Part shown: positions 1 through 9,010 of the stretch, piece after piece
Numbering within the stretch: the stretch's first letter is position 1
Layout: each line of letters begins with the position of its first letter
Source of the DNA: Planctomycetia bacterium
Lineage (GTDB): Bacteria; Planctomycetota; UBA8108; SXIK01
NCBI GenBank assembly: GCA_005772855.1
Contig: SXIK01000137.1
Location: 1 to 61,564 of the forward strand
Reading direction: 5' to 3'
DNA: 61,564 nt
Made by a program: the position numbers and the translations under genes
Notes under the pieces: generated by a model
The model's input: the letters and a program-made list of their open reading frames with translations, nothing else
Told to the model about the DNA's origin: nothing
The model's database searches: none

Positions 1-1
1 C

Positions 2-238
2 ATCGCACAGCCCACGCTCGCGCTGTCCCGCGTACCCGTGATCACGGGAGATCACTTCGAGGGGCGGCACGTGGACCTGAGGCCCTACATTCTCTACGGG
101 AAGGACATCTACGTCCTGCCCGGCGGGCTCACCCGGGTGGCCCTCAAGAAGGGATCTCTCGTCGTGAACTCCTCCCAGGGAGGCGGAAGCAAGGACACGT
201 GGGTTCTTTCGTCGGATGGAGGGTCTAGGACGTGCTAA
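2..238 (+). CDS. Circularly permuted ATP-grasp type 2 protein, C-terminal end (5' truncated by window)
   Basis: Only the last 78 residues are present; the reading frame is open at the left edge. The visible part has the hallmark C-terminal motifs of the COG2308/DUF407-DUF404 circularly permuted ATP-grasp family: a HVDLRP stretch, then [11 protein letters not shown], then [11 protein letters not shown] close to the end. Members are predicted ATP-dependent carboxylate-amine (peptide) ligases. The stop codon overlaps the GTG start of the following alpha-E gene by 7 bases, the usual tight pairing of these two families. A second, fused copy of the same family lies at 4628-7225. The catalytic part is off the window, so activity cannot be judged. 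Confidence 0.9.
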   Translation: MAQPTLALSRVPVITGDHFEGRHVDLRPYILYGKDIYVLPGGLTRVALKKGSLVVNSSQGGGSKDTWVLSSDGGSRTC

Positions 239-1203
239 GTCGAGTTGCAGAAGCCGTCTATTGGTTGAGCCGATACATAGAGCGTGCGGAAAACGTGGCG
301 CGGTTTGTTGACGTCAATCTGCAGTTCACGCTGGACCAGCCGACAGGAACAGAAGCTCAGTGGGAGCCGCTGGTGGCCACGACTGGGGACTCGGCGCTCT
401 TCCGGGAGCGATTTGATGACCCCAGCCGCGAGAACGTGATCCACTTCTTGACGTTCGACGAGCAGAATCCCAATTCCATCCTGTCGTGCCTACGCTCGGC
501 GCGCGAGAACGCACGCTCTGTCCGCGAGGCGATCTCCTCCGAGATGTGGGAGCAGGTGAACAAGTTCTACCTCATGGTAAGCGCAGCGAGGACGGACGGA
601 CGGGCGACCAGGTCACCCCACGATTTTTACAGCGACGTCAAAAACGCGGCGCACCTCTTCGGCGGCGTCACCAACGCCACGCTCTCGCACAACGAGGGCT
701 TCCACTTCTCCAGGCTCGGTTGTCTCATCGAGCGGGCCGACAAGACCACGCGGCTTCTCGACGTCAAGTACTTCGTGCTGCTGCCATCGGTTAGCCATGT
801 GGGCACAACGTACGACGATATTCAGTGGGCGGCCGTACTCCGCTCGGCAAGTGCCTTCGAGATGTACCGCAAGAGATTCGGCCGCATCTCTCCCCCACAC
901 ATCGTCGAGTTTTTGTTGTTGGACCACGAATTCCCCCGATCCGTTCACTTCTGCCTGATGAAGGCGGATCGGTCACTTCATGCAATCACCGGGACCAACC
1001 CAGGATCCTTCCACAACGCCGCGGAGCAGCGCCTGGGACAGATTGTGGCGGAGCTCTCCTTTGCGCAGATCAGCGACGTGCTTCGTTCCGGCTTTCACGA
1101 ATTTCTCGACGGCCTTCAGATCAAGCTAAATGTTGTCGGTGATGCGATTCACGACACGTTTTTTGCCTTGCGGCCGATCGGCAACGGCGCCTCCGTCGGT
1201 TGA
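232..1203 (+). CDS. Alpha-E domain protein (DUF403)
   Basis: The protein has 323 residues, the usual length for a stand-alone alpha-E protein. It opens with the diagnostic [20 protein letters not shown] motif and later carries the second family signature around [18 protein letters not shown], followed by a long all-helical region. The function is unknown. The family is nearly always encoded beside circularly permuted ATP-grasp ligases and transglutaminases and is thought to help that peptide-modification system. It starts at a GTG inside the end of the ATP-grasp gene and its stop overlaps the next reading frame, so it is probably translated by coupling. A second alpha-E domain is fused to the ATP-grasp at 4628-7225. 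Confidence 0.93.
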   Translation: MLSRVAEAVYWLSRYIERAENVARFVDVNLQFTLDQPTGTEAQWEPLVATTGDSALFRERFDDPSRENVIHFLTFDEQNPNSILSCLRSARENARSVREAISSEMWEQVNKFYLMVSAARTDGRATRSPHDFYSDVKNAAHLFGGVTNATLSHNEGFHFSRLGCLIERADKTTRLLDVKYFVLLPSVSHVGTTYDDIQWAAVLRSASAFEMYRKRFGRISPPHIVEFLLLDHEFPRSVHFCLMKADRSLHAITGTNPGSFHNAAEQRLGQIVAELSFAQISDVLRSGFHEFLDGLQIKLNVVGDAIHDTFFALRPIGNGASVG

Positions 1204-1247
1204 CCTCGGAGGTCGCCGTCGTCTGCCCACCCCTTGAAACCACCCAC

Positions 1248-4200
1248 ATGCCAATTCTCATCGCTCTGCGCCACCTCACCGAGTACAGGTACGATCGTCA
1301 GGTCGAGCTCCTCCCGCACGTGGTGCGTCTCCGCCCTGCGCCTCACTGCCGGACGCCTATTCTGGGCTACTCGCTCAAGGTCGAGCCCTCGAACCACTTC
1401 ATCAACTGGCAGCAGGACCCCTACTCCAACCATCTGGCCCGCCTTGTTTTCCCGAAGAAGAGCGACAATCTGCGGATCGAGGTGGAACTCCTGGCCGAGC
1501 TCCGGGCGTTCAATCCATTTGATTTCTTCATTGATCCATCGTTTGAACAATATCCCTTCGTCTACGAACCCACACTCTCCCGTGAGCTGAGCCCGTATCT
1601 CGAGGCGGGCGATCGCGGACCGCTTCTCAACAAGGTTCTCTCGACGCTACGGCGCGAGAGGGTACGCACCATCGACTACCTTGTCGAGATCAACCAATTC
1701 TTGCAACAGCTTGTGCGCTATCTCATCCGCATGGAGCCAGGTATCCAGACCTGCGAGGAGACGTTGCAGAGCTCGAGCGGGTCATGCCGCGACTCGGCTT
1801 GGCTCATGGTGCAGATCCTGCGCGGACTGGGCATCGCGGCGCGGTTTACGTCCGGCTACCTGATCCAGCTCGTGCCGGACGAAAAGCCCGTCGATGGCCC
1901 GAGCGGTCCACCCGCGGACTTCACCGACCTACACGCATGGGCCGAGGCCTACCTTCCGGGCGCGGGCTGGATTGGCCTGGATCCGACCTCCGGCCTCATG
2001 GCAGGAGAGGGGCACATCCCGTTGGCGTGTTCCGCGGATCCGATCACTGCCGCGGCCATCTCCGGATCTTACCTCTGGGATCGGCTACCGGGAGAGGGAG
2101 AAGACGCTCGCGCCACTGAGGAGCTGACCTTCCAGATGGCGGTGACCCGGTTCGACGAGTCTCCGCGTTCAACCAAGCCCTACACCGATGCAGAGTGGAA
2201 GGCCATCGACACGCTGGGGCACAAGATCGACGCCGAACTCGAGTTGGCCGATGTCCGGCTCACACTCGGTGGCGAGCCGACCTTTGTATCGACGAAGAAC
2301 CGCGATGCGCCGGAGTGGAATACCGCCGCGCTGGGTGACGAGAAACGCCGTATAGCGGACGAGCTCCTCCGGCGGCTGCAAGCCCGCATCGCACCCGGCG
2401 GCTTACTCTTCCACGGCATGGGCAAGTGGTATCCCGGCGAGCCAATACCGCGCTGGGGGTATGGCTGCTACTGGAGAAAGGACGGGGACCCAATCTGGCG
2501 GGATGTCGAGCTGTTCGCAGTGGAGGGCCGGGGGGGGCATTGCGGGGAGTCGGAGGCCCGTCAGTTTATCCGCCGTCTCGCTGAGCGGCTCGAGCTCGAT
2601 CCGAGCAGCCCGATTGCGGCTCACGAGGATGCCTGGTACTACCTCTGGCGCGAGCGTTGTCTGCCGATCAATGTCGACCCCTTCGAATCCAGGCTCGAAG
2701 ATCCGGAGGAGCGCAAGCGCCTTCAGCGCGTGTTTGACCAGGGCCTACGCGCCGTCGTCGGGTATGTGATGCCGCTGCGCAGGGAAGTTGCTTCGAGCGG
2801 CAGCCGACGCTGGCAGAGTGGCCAGTGGACACTGCGTGAAAAGCGCCTTTACCTGCTACCCGGGGACTCGCCCATGGGTTTCCGTCTCCCGCTCGACGCG
2901 CTGCACTGGGAAGCGCAGGAGAGAATCCATCAGGTCCTGGAGCGTGACCCTCTGGAGCCGCGAACTGATCTCCCGCGGTATCCCTGTCGGGACACCGAAA
3001 CATTCGGACAACCTCGCGTCATTGCCCAGGCGCCCCCGGGCATGGCTACTTTCTCGGCGGCAAGAGCCGCCGGCGGCAACCAACCAATCGTCCGTACCGC
3101 GCTGTGCGTGGAGCCGCGTGGAGGCATCTTGCACATCTTCCTTCCACCGGTCTCGCTGGTGGAGGACTGCCTGGATCTCCTGGCGCGCATCGAGGAAACC
3201 GCGCACGACCTGAGTCTTCCGGTAAGGATCGAGGGCTACGCTCCACCTTACGACCCGCGCCTTCAGCACCTCCAGATCACTCCGGACCCGGGTGTTCTCG
3301 AGGTCAACGTGCACCCGTCAGGTAGCTGGTCGGAGTTGGTCAAGAACACGAGTGTGCTCCATGAAGAGGCACGCCAGCTCCATCTCACCGCAGAGAAGTT
3401 CCTGCTCGACGGACGCCCCACCGGAACGGGCGGGGGCAACCACATTCTACTGGGCGGGCCCACTCCTCAGGACAGTCCAATCCTGCGCCGGCCGGACCTC
3501 CTGCGGAGTTTGATCGCGTACTGGCAAAACCACCCGGCGCTGTCCTATCTCTTCAGCAGTGTCTTTATCGGACCCACGAGCCAGGCACCACGGGTCGACG
3601 AGGCCCGCAACGACAGCCTTTACGAGCTGGATATTGCCTTCCGCCAGCTTTCGAACGGAAGTGTCGACCAGGGATCAAGCCCCCCGTGGATCGTCGACCG
3701 CCTCTTCCGCAACTTGCTGGTTGATGTCACCGGCAACACGCACCGCGCCGAGTTCTGCATTGACAAGCTATATTCTCCCGAGACCGCGAGCGGCCGCCGC
3801 GGCCTCCTCGAGATGCGCTCCTTTGAGATGGCTCCCCACGAGCGGATGAGTCTGTCGACCCAGCTCCTCGTGCGGGCGCTCGTGGCCTGGTTCTGGAGGA
3901 CCCCGTACCGGCAACCCCTCGTCCGCTGGGGCACGCAGATCCACGACCGATTCATGCTCCCGCATTTCTTGCAGCAGGACCTCGAGGAAGTCGTCGAGGA
4001 CCTGAGACGGGCGGGCCACATGGTCGACCCGGCCTGGTTCCGGCCTCACCTCGAGTTTCGATTTCCGCAAATCGGCTCCGTGACATGCCAGGGCGTGCAC
4101 CTGGAGCTCCGGCCAGCCCTTGAGCCGTGGCCAGTACTGGGTGAGGAACCAGGGGGTGGAGGGCAGGTGCGGTTTGTCGATTCGTCCGTCGAGCGGCTTC

Positions 4201-4631
4201 AGGTAATGATCGAAGGGCTCACGGAAAAACGCCATGTGGTGACGTGCAACGGCAGGCGTGTCCCTCTCCACCCCACAGGGGCGACCGGGGAATTCGTTGC
4301 GGGTGTGCGCTTCCGTGCCTGGCAGCCGCCTGCCTGTCTTCATCCAAGGATCCCCGTCCATGCGCCCCTCGTTTTCGACCTCGTCGATGCGTGGCAGGAG
4401 CGTGCGATTGGAGGCTGCACCTACCACGTGGTCCACCCCGGCGGCCGAGCCTTCGACACTCTCCCCATCAACTCGCTCGAGGCCGAGAGCCGCTGGCGAG
4501 CCCGGTTCTGGCCGTTGGGCCACTCGATCGGTACCGTGCCCGTGCCGCCCGAGGAGCGGCAAGTGGAGTATCCCATGACCCTGGATTTGAGACGGCCCGA
4601 GTCTGCGTGCCTCAAGGTGCCTGCCGGATGA
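1248..4631 (+). CDS. Transglutaminase-like protease fused to DUF2126 domain
   Basis: This is a 1127-residue two-domain protein. The first 300 residues or so are a transglutaminase-like fold with a small N-terminal beta domain. The catalytic triad is visible: Cys180 in GSCRDSAWL, His229 in DLHAWAEAYLPG and the Asp of GLDPTSG. The rest is DUF2126 (COG4196), beginning near VRLTLGGEPTFVS and containing GMGKWYPGEPIPRWGYGC; as I recall, it has been proposed to be an amidoligase-like domain. The ATG at 1248 is preferred because the family-typical start MPILIALRHLTEYRYDR follows it; a TTG at 1200 would add 16 unrelated residues. The gene sits between an alpha-E gene and an ATP-grasp/alpha-E gene and overlaps the latter at ATGA. 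It probably cleaves or ligates peptide bonds made by the partner ligases; the substrate is unknown. Confidence 0.92.
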   Translation: MPILIALRHLTEYRYDRQVELLPHVVRLRPAPHCRTPILGYSLKVEPSNHFINWQQDPYSNHLARLVFPKKSDNLRIEVELLAELRAFNPFDFFIDPSFEQYPFVYEPTLSRELSPYLEAGDRGPLLNKVLSTLRRERVRTIDYLVEINQFLQQLVRYLIRMEPGIQTCEETLQSSSGSCRDSAWLMVQILRGLGIAARFTSGYLIQLVPDEKPVDGPSGPPADFTDLHAWAEAYLPGAGWIGLDPTSGLMAGEGHIPLACSADPITAAAISGSYLWDRLPGEGEDARATEELTFQMAVTRFDESPRSTKPYTDAEWKAIDTLGHKIDAELELADVRLTLGGEPTFVSTKNRDAPEWNTAALGDEKRRIADELLRRLQARIAPGGLLFHGMGKWYPGEPIPRWGYGCYWRKDGDPIWRDVELFAVEGRGGHCGESEARQFIRRLAERLELDPSSPIAAHEDAWYYLWRERCLPINVDPFESRLEDPEERKRLQRVFDQGLRAVVGYVMPLRREVASSGSRRWQSGQWTLREKRLYLLPGDSPMGFRLPLDALHWEAQERIHQVLERDPLEPRTDLPRYPCRDTETFGQPRVIAQAPPGMATFSAARAAGGNQPIVRTALCVEPRGGILHIFLPPVSLVEDCLDLLARIEETAHDLSLPVRIEGYAPPYDPRLQHLQITPDPGVLEVNVHPSGSWSELVKNTSVLHEEARQLHLTAEKFLLDGRPTGTGGGNHILLGGPTPQDSPILRRPDLLRSLIAYWQNHPALSYLFSSVFIGPTSQAPRVDEARNDSLYELDIAFRQLSNGSVDQGSSPPWIVDRLFRNLLVDVTGNTHRAEFCIDKLYSPETASGRRGLLEMRSFEMAPHERMSLSTQLLVRALVAWFWRTPYRQPLVRWGTQIHDRFMLPHFLQQDLEEVVEDLRRAGHMVDPAWFRPHLEFRFPQIGSVTCQGVHLELRPALEPWPVLGEEPGGGGQVRFVDSSVERLQVMIEGLTEKRHVVTCNGRRVPLHPTGATGEFVAGVRFRAWQPPACLHPRIPVHAPLVFDLVDAWQERAIGGCTYHVVHPGGRAFDTLPINSLEAESRWRARFWPLGHSIGTVPVPPEERQVEYPMTLDLRRPESACLKVPAG

Positions 4632-7225
4632 GGCCGGCAAAGCTCAACAACGCTCGAGCGCCGCAGCCCGGAGTGATCTCTGGCATCCAGTACACCTGTG
4701 CCTCGGATGGGTTGGACGAAATGGTGGATGCGACGGGCAGCACGCGAGCTCACTGGCTGCCCTTTGTTCGATCTCTCGAGGGGATGGGAATGGAGCAGGT
4801 GAATCAGAGCTGGCAAGAAGCACGCCACCTCATTCGCGAGTACGGCGTGACGTACAACGTATATGGTGATCCACACGGCACCGAGCGTCCCTGGGAGCTC
4901 GATCCAATTCCCCTTTTAATCCCTCAAGAGCAATCGAGGGGCCTGGCGGATGCGCTGGCGCAGCGCGCACGCCTCCTCGAGCTGACTCTCGCGGATCTTT
5001 ATGGTCCCCAGACACTGCTCCGGGAGCAAATTCTTCCGCCCGAGCTCGTCTTCGCAAACCCCGGGTTTCTGAGGCCCGTGCATGGCGTGCGTCCCGCGGG
5101 AGGTCGATACCTTTCCATCTATGCCGCCAACCTGGCCCGGGCGCCCGACGGGACGTTCTGGTGCCTCGGGGATCGAACGCAAGCGCCATCGGGTGCCGGC
5201 TACGCACTCAAGAACCGCATCGTCCTCTCGCGAATGCTCCCGGATGTGTTTCGCGAGCTCAGAGTCGAACGCCTCGCCCACTTCTTTCAAGGGCTGCGAC
5301 AGTCCCTGCGCGAGCTGTCGCCGACAAATTGCGAGGAGCCGAGAGTCGTCCTTCTCACTCCCGGGCCCTACAACGAAACCTACTTCGAGCACGCCTTTCT
5401 GGCCCGCTACCTCGGCTTCACGCTGGTGGAAGGAGCGGACCTCACCGTGCGGGACAACAAGGTCTACCTGAAGCTGCTCGAAGGCTTGCAGAGGGTAGAT
5501 GTGATCTTCCGACGCCTCAACGACGATTTCTGCGACCCCCTCGAGCTGCGGGGAGACTCCTTCCTCGGCGTGCCGGGACTTGTCCATGCGGTAAGGCAAG
5601 GCAATGTGGCTGTAGCCAATGCACTCGGAAGCGGGCTGGTAGAAGCGCAAGCGCTTACGCCATACCTCGACGCACTGTGCCGGCATCTCCTGTCGGAAGA
5701 TCTGAGGGTTCCATCCGTCCCCACCCTGTGGTGCGGAAATCACAATTCTCTACAGATGGTCCTCTCACGCCTCGATCGGATGCTGATCAAGCCAGCGTTC
5801 GGAGCGACACGGATGGAGCCGATTTTCGGCGACAGCCTCACGGCGGACAAGCTGAAGGAGCTTGAGACGAGGCTGCGCACCACGCCCGAGGCCTTCACAG
5901 CCCAGGAGATCACACCGCTCTCAACAGCACCCGTGCTGGTCGACGGCAGGCTCGAGGCAAGGCCCGTGGTCCTCCGCACATTCCTGGCAGCCCGCCAGGA
6001 CTCCTACTCGCTCATGCCGGGTGGGCTCACCCGCTTCAGCGCGGCGACGCTCACGCGGACTGTCGCCATGCAAGATGGTGGCGGCAGCAAGGATACCTGG
6101 ATGCTGTCGAATGAGCCTGTCGGATCGTTCAGCCTTCTCCCGCAGCGGGCCCAGCCCATCGAGATCACGCGCGGCGGTGGCGACTTGCCCAGCCGCGTTG
6201 CAGACAACCTGTTCTGGTTGGGCCGCCACGCCGAGCGGACCGACGGGCTTACGCGGCTCTTGCGCGGAATCCTGGTGAGATGCACGGAACGCTCGGGGCT
6301 CACGGAGACGCCAGAGCTCCCGGCACTTCTCACGGCACTCCCGCCATCCTCGCAACTCAACGCCGACACCTTCGAGGACCCGCGTACTGCCCTTGAAACC
6401 CGAAGGGGGGTACGCCCCGAGGATCTGCTGGAGCTCATCTTGAATCCGAACCGCACCGGAAGCCTGGCCTTCGCGCTGAGCACGGTACAACAGGTCGCAG
6501 GAATGGTGCGAGACTACCTGTCCGTGGACATGTGGCGCGTCCTCGCGGGGCTTGGAGTGGACCGGACTCAAGCCTCCGCTGGCCCCCCCCCCCAGACGGC
6601 ATGCGAAGACGCCCCTCGCCTCCTGAGCGAAGGCCTGGATTTTCTCGATACGACAGTCGAGTCGCTGGCCGCGTTCAGCGGACTTGCTGCCGAGAGCATG
6701 ACCCGCGGAGCCGGCTGGAGATTCCTCGACATGGGTCGGCGCCTCGAGCGCTCCGTTCACCTGCTAAGCCTGCTGGAACATGCGCTGGGGCTAACTCGTG
6801 GAAATGAGGGGCCACTCCTCGAGGCCGTGCTCGAGGTGGCGGACAGTTCGATGACCTACAGGCGCCGGTATCTGGGCGACCTCCAGGCCGCCGCGGTTCT
6901 CGATCTCCTTCTCACCGACCGGACGAATCCGCGCTCGCTGATTTTCCAGCTCCTCGCGCTGGCGGACGATGTGCGGAACCTTCCGAGCCGAAAGGACAAT
7001 TTCGAGGAAACACTCGCCCTCGAAACCCTTGCCGCACTGAGACTCGCGGAGATGGAAGAGCTGGCGGTCGCGGACAAGAGAGGGCGCCGATCGAACCTCG
7101 TGGCCCTTCTGCGAAACCTTTCGTCGAAGCTGCCCGTATTTTCGGATCTGATCACCGAGCGCTACTTGAGCCACTTACAGGCCTCTCGACACCTCGGCGG
7201 AAATCGCTCCGGGGGGAGAGAATGA
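4628..7225 (+). CDS. Circularly permuted ATP-grasp type 2 fused to alpha-E domain
   Basis: The fusion protein has 865 residues. Residues 1 to about 500 are the circularly permuted ATP-grasp module (for example VTYNVYGDPHGTERPWELDP near the start and LPGPYNETYFEHAF-like motifs in the middle), ending with MPGGLTRFSAATLTR and [10 protein letters not shown]. From about residue 520 an alpha-E domain begins with SRVADNLFWLGRHAERTDGL. The predicted activity is ATP-dependent peptide ligation. The ATG at 4628 overlaps the upstream stop (ATGA) and the last codon overlaps the start of the next transglutaminase. An in-frame extension upstream to 4244 exists but lies wholly inside the DUF2126 coding region, so it is not used. 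Having both a stand-alone ATP-grasp/alpha-E pair and this fusion makes the operon internally paralogous. Confidence 0.93.
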   Translation: MRPAKLNNARAPQPGVISGIQYTCASDGLDEMVDATGSTRAHWLPFVRSLEGMGMEQVNQSWQEARHLIREYGVTYNVYGDPHGTERPWELDPIPLLIPQEQSRGLADALAQRARLLELTLADLYGPQTLLREQILPPELVFANPGFLRPVHGVRPAGGRYLSIYAANLARAPDGTFWCLGDRTQAPSGAGYALKNRIVLSRMLPDVFRELRVERLAHFFQGLRQSLRELSPTNCEEPRVVLLTPGPYNETYFEHAFLARYLGFTLVEGADLTVRDNKVYLKLLEGLQRVDVIFRRLNDDFCDPLELRGDSFLGVPGLVHAVRQGNVAVANALGSGLVEAQALTPYLDALCRHLLSEDLRVPSVPTLWCGNHNSLQMVLSRLDRMLIKPAFGATRMEPIFGDSLTADKLKELETRLRTTPEAFTAQEITPLSTAPVLVDGRLEARPVVLRTFLAARQDSYSLMPGGLTRFSAATLTRTVAMQDGGGSKDTWMLSNEPVGSFSLLPQRAQPIEITRGGGDLPSRVADNLFWLGRHAERTDGLTRLLRGILVRCTERSGLTETPELPALLTALPPSSQLNADTFEDPRTALETRRGVRPEDLLELILNPNRTGSLAFALSTVQQVAGMVRDYLSVDMWRVLAGLGVDRTQASAGPPPQTACEDAPRLLSEGLDFLDTTVESLAAFSGLAAESMTRGAGWRFLDMGRRLERSVHLLSLLEHALGLTRGNEGPLLEAVLEVADSSMTYRRRYLGDLQAAAVLDLLLTDRTNPRSLIFQLLALADDVRNLPSRKDNFEETLALETLAALRLAEMEELAVADKRGRRSNLVALLRNLSSKLPVFSDLITERYLSHLQASRHLGGNRSGGRE

Positions 7226-8082
7226 AACTCCAGGTCATTCACCGGACTATCTACGCGTACTCAAAACCTGTCTCGCTATGCCACAACGTGGCGCACCTGT
7301 CGGCTCGCGCAACTGCGCAACAGACCCCGCTCCACAGAGAGCTGGAGGTGCAACCAAGCCCAAGGAGCTTCGCGACGTTCACAGATTTTTTCGGCAATGC
7401 AGCCCACTTCTTTTCGGTGGAAGAGTCTCACCAACAGCTCAGTGTGACCGCGGCACAGACGGTGGAGGTCACACCGCACTCTACGGTCGACCCGGGCGTC
7501 TCCCCGCCCTGGGAGGAAGCGCGCACCAGCTCAAGCAAGTCCCTCGAGGTCCATCCCTTCACCCTGGCCTCAACCTACATCAAGCCATTTGCCGAGATAG
7601 CGGCCTATGCGCTGGTGTCGTTTCGACCCGGCCGCCGGATGCTCGATGCCGCGCTCGAACTGACGCGGCGCATCCATGAGGAGTTCGAATACGATCCGAA
7701 CGCCACGACGATCAGTACTCCGGTCCAGGAAGTCCTAGAGAGGCGACGCGGCGTCTGCCAGGACTTTGCGCACCTTGAGATCAGCTGCCTGCGGTCTCTG
7801 GGGCTAGCGGCACGCTACGTGAGCGGCTACCTCCGCACGCTTCCTCCGCCCGGGGAGCCACGCCTCGTCGGCGCCGATGCGACACACGCGTGGGTTTCGG
7901 TGTACTGTCCGAGCCTGGGCTGGGTGGATCTAGATCCAACGAACAACTTGATCCCCTCGGAGGGTCACGTGCTCCTCGCCCATGGCCGCGATTTTGACGA
8001 CGTCACTCCCATCAAGGGAGTCATTCTCGGGGGCGGTGAACACTCCGTCGCGGTGTCTGTCGACGTGTGCCCGGTACCGTAA
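7222..8082 (+). CDS. Transglutaminase family protein (small form)
   Basis: The protein has 286 residues, with an N-terminal beta domain followed by the transglutaminase core. The triad is visible: Cys179 in GVCQDFAHLEISCLRSLG, His222 in DATHAWVSVYCPSLGW and the Asp of DLDPTNN. This is the short form found in most ATP-grasp/alpha-E operons. The gene starts 4 bases before the upstream stop (ATGA overlap), which implies translational coupling. It is the last gene of the operon; an inverted repeat at 8111-8158 follows. It is probably a cytoplasmic peptidase or ligase acting on peptide tags. The natural substrate is not known for the family. Confidence 0.93.
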   Translation: MKLQVIHRTIYAYSKPVSLCHNVAHLSARATAQQTPLHRELEVQPSPRSFATFTDFFGNAAHFFSVEESHQQLSVTAAQTVEVTPHSTVDPGVSPPWEEARTSSSKSLEVHPFTLASTYIKPFAEIAAYALVSFRPGRRMLDAALELTRRIHEEFEYDPNATTISTPVQEVLERRRGVCQDFAHLEISCLRSLGLAARYVSGYLRTLPPPGEPRLVGADATHAWVSVYCPSLGWVDLDPTNNLIPSEGHVLLAHGRDFDDVTPIKGVILGGGEHSVAVSVDVCPVP

Positions 8083-8110
8083 ATGGCACCCAGTTGACAG
8101 AGGCCTGCGA

Positions 8111-8158
8111 CACCTACTCAGCCGTCCGTGGCCAGGGCTACAAACAGCCGAGTAGGTG
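8111..8158 (+). repeat. Inverted repeat after transglutaminase operon
   Basis: CACCTACTC (8111-8119) and GAGTAGGTG (8150-8158) are perfect 9-base arms separated by 30 bases. The site lies 28 bases after the last stop of operon 1. It could form the stem of a terminator or processing site, but no T-run follows, so the role is unproven. Confidence 0.4.
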
Positions 8159-8628
8159 GTGTCTGCAATCGTTCGAGAGCGTGCCTTGCCTTACCTCGGC
8201 ACTCGAAAGCAAGGTGCTCTGGCCGCCCCGCACGCCGTCTCGAACAGACTCATTTACACATGACTTTCCCGGCAAGCCTTGCCACGATCAGGAACTCTCG
8301 GATCGTCCTACAAGCGACACTTCTCGGGGCATCCGACGATCACGACAGCTGGTGAGAAACCGTCACTCGGGCGGCACACGCACACGCTGGCGATCGATGG
8401 CCGACATTCCATCATTGGCCTCCTGTGGTCTTGCCTCATCCAGTGGAGTCAGCTTTCCAAGAATCCAGTTCTTAAACGCCCTGTTGGCTGGCAACCATCC
8501 ACGCGCAAACGTCATTCCACAGATCACCTGGGGCGCTTGAAATAAGGAATAGCGCTTGAAGATCCCCAGCCTCATGCTGCCTGAACGCCTCTCCCTCGAA
8601 GCGTGAGCCACGCGCGTAATTCCCCCTA

Positions 8629-8834
8629 GTGGAGAACTTTTGGTCCACGAAGAACCTGTGCTTTTTTCACCTCGCCATTGACCTCGAGGCGAGATCAGTC
8701 GGGCTTGCGGCCCGACCTGGACTGTAAACCCTCTTTCTCGATCCGCCGCCACGCGAGTGAAGACTCCCTTCACACGGAAGGGAGGTCATTCTGGCGAAGG
8801 TGCACTGACTTCGAGAGCCCACCGGGCTGCACCC
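8629..8834. other. Cluster of five consecutive stem-loops
   Basis: Reading along the plus strand, perfect stems are: GTGGA/TCCAC (8629-8648), CTCGCC/GGCGAG (8671-8692), GTCGGGC/GCCCGAC with a 5-base loop (8698-8716), CTCCCTTC/GAAGGGAG with a 5-base loop (8764-8784) and a two-part stem, GGTGCA/TGCACC enclosing AGCCC/GGGCT (about 8799-8834). The density is higher than in other gaps of the window. It could be a structured RNA or leader element. No known RNA family is recognised. Confidence 0.3.
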
Positions 8835-9010
8835 CAATGATCGCCTGGTCATCGGTCACGTCCGCCGCGGGGAAAATCCCATGGATATCAAAATCCTGCG
8901 CGTCTTCGGCGCAAGCCATGGACTTAAATTGAATTCATGGAGCGAGTAGGAGTTCCCGGAAACCTCTCGTGGCTCCGCGGCATAGCTTTTGCCGGTTGGT
9001 TCAGCTTCGC

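Larger units (their letters stand above)
8083..9010. other. Intergenic region with clustered stem-loops, no recognised gene
   Basis: About 930 bases lie between the transglutaminase operon and the electron-transfer operon. Short open frames on both strands give no recognisable protein. An inverted repeat (CACCTACTC at 8111-8119 against GAGTAGGTG at 8150-8158) follows the first operon. A run of perfect short hairpins occupies 8629-8834. No consensus sigma-70 promoter was found for a small RNA here. Confidence 0.6.

Noticed and set aside
4244-4627. Upstream extension of the ATP-grasp/alpha-E fusion gene
   Set aside because: The added 128 codons lie in another frame of the DUF2126 gene and do not resemble the family; the ATG at 4628 overlaps the stop as ATGA.
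3768-4640. Long open frame (290 codons) on the minus strand inside the DUF2126 gene
   Set aside because: It lies opposite a strongly conserved gene, has no family resemblance and is a GC-rich shadow frame.
8087-8099. ATGGCACCCAGTT shared with 50108-50120, considered as a sigma-54 promoter
   Set aside because: TGGCAC is present but the TTGC element at the required spacing is not, and only 13 bases are shared.
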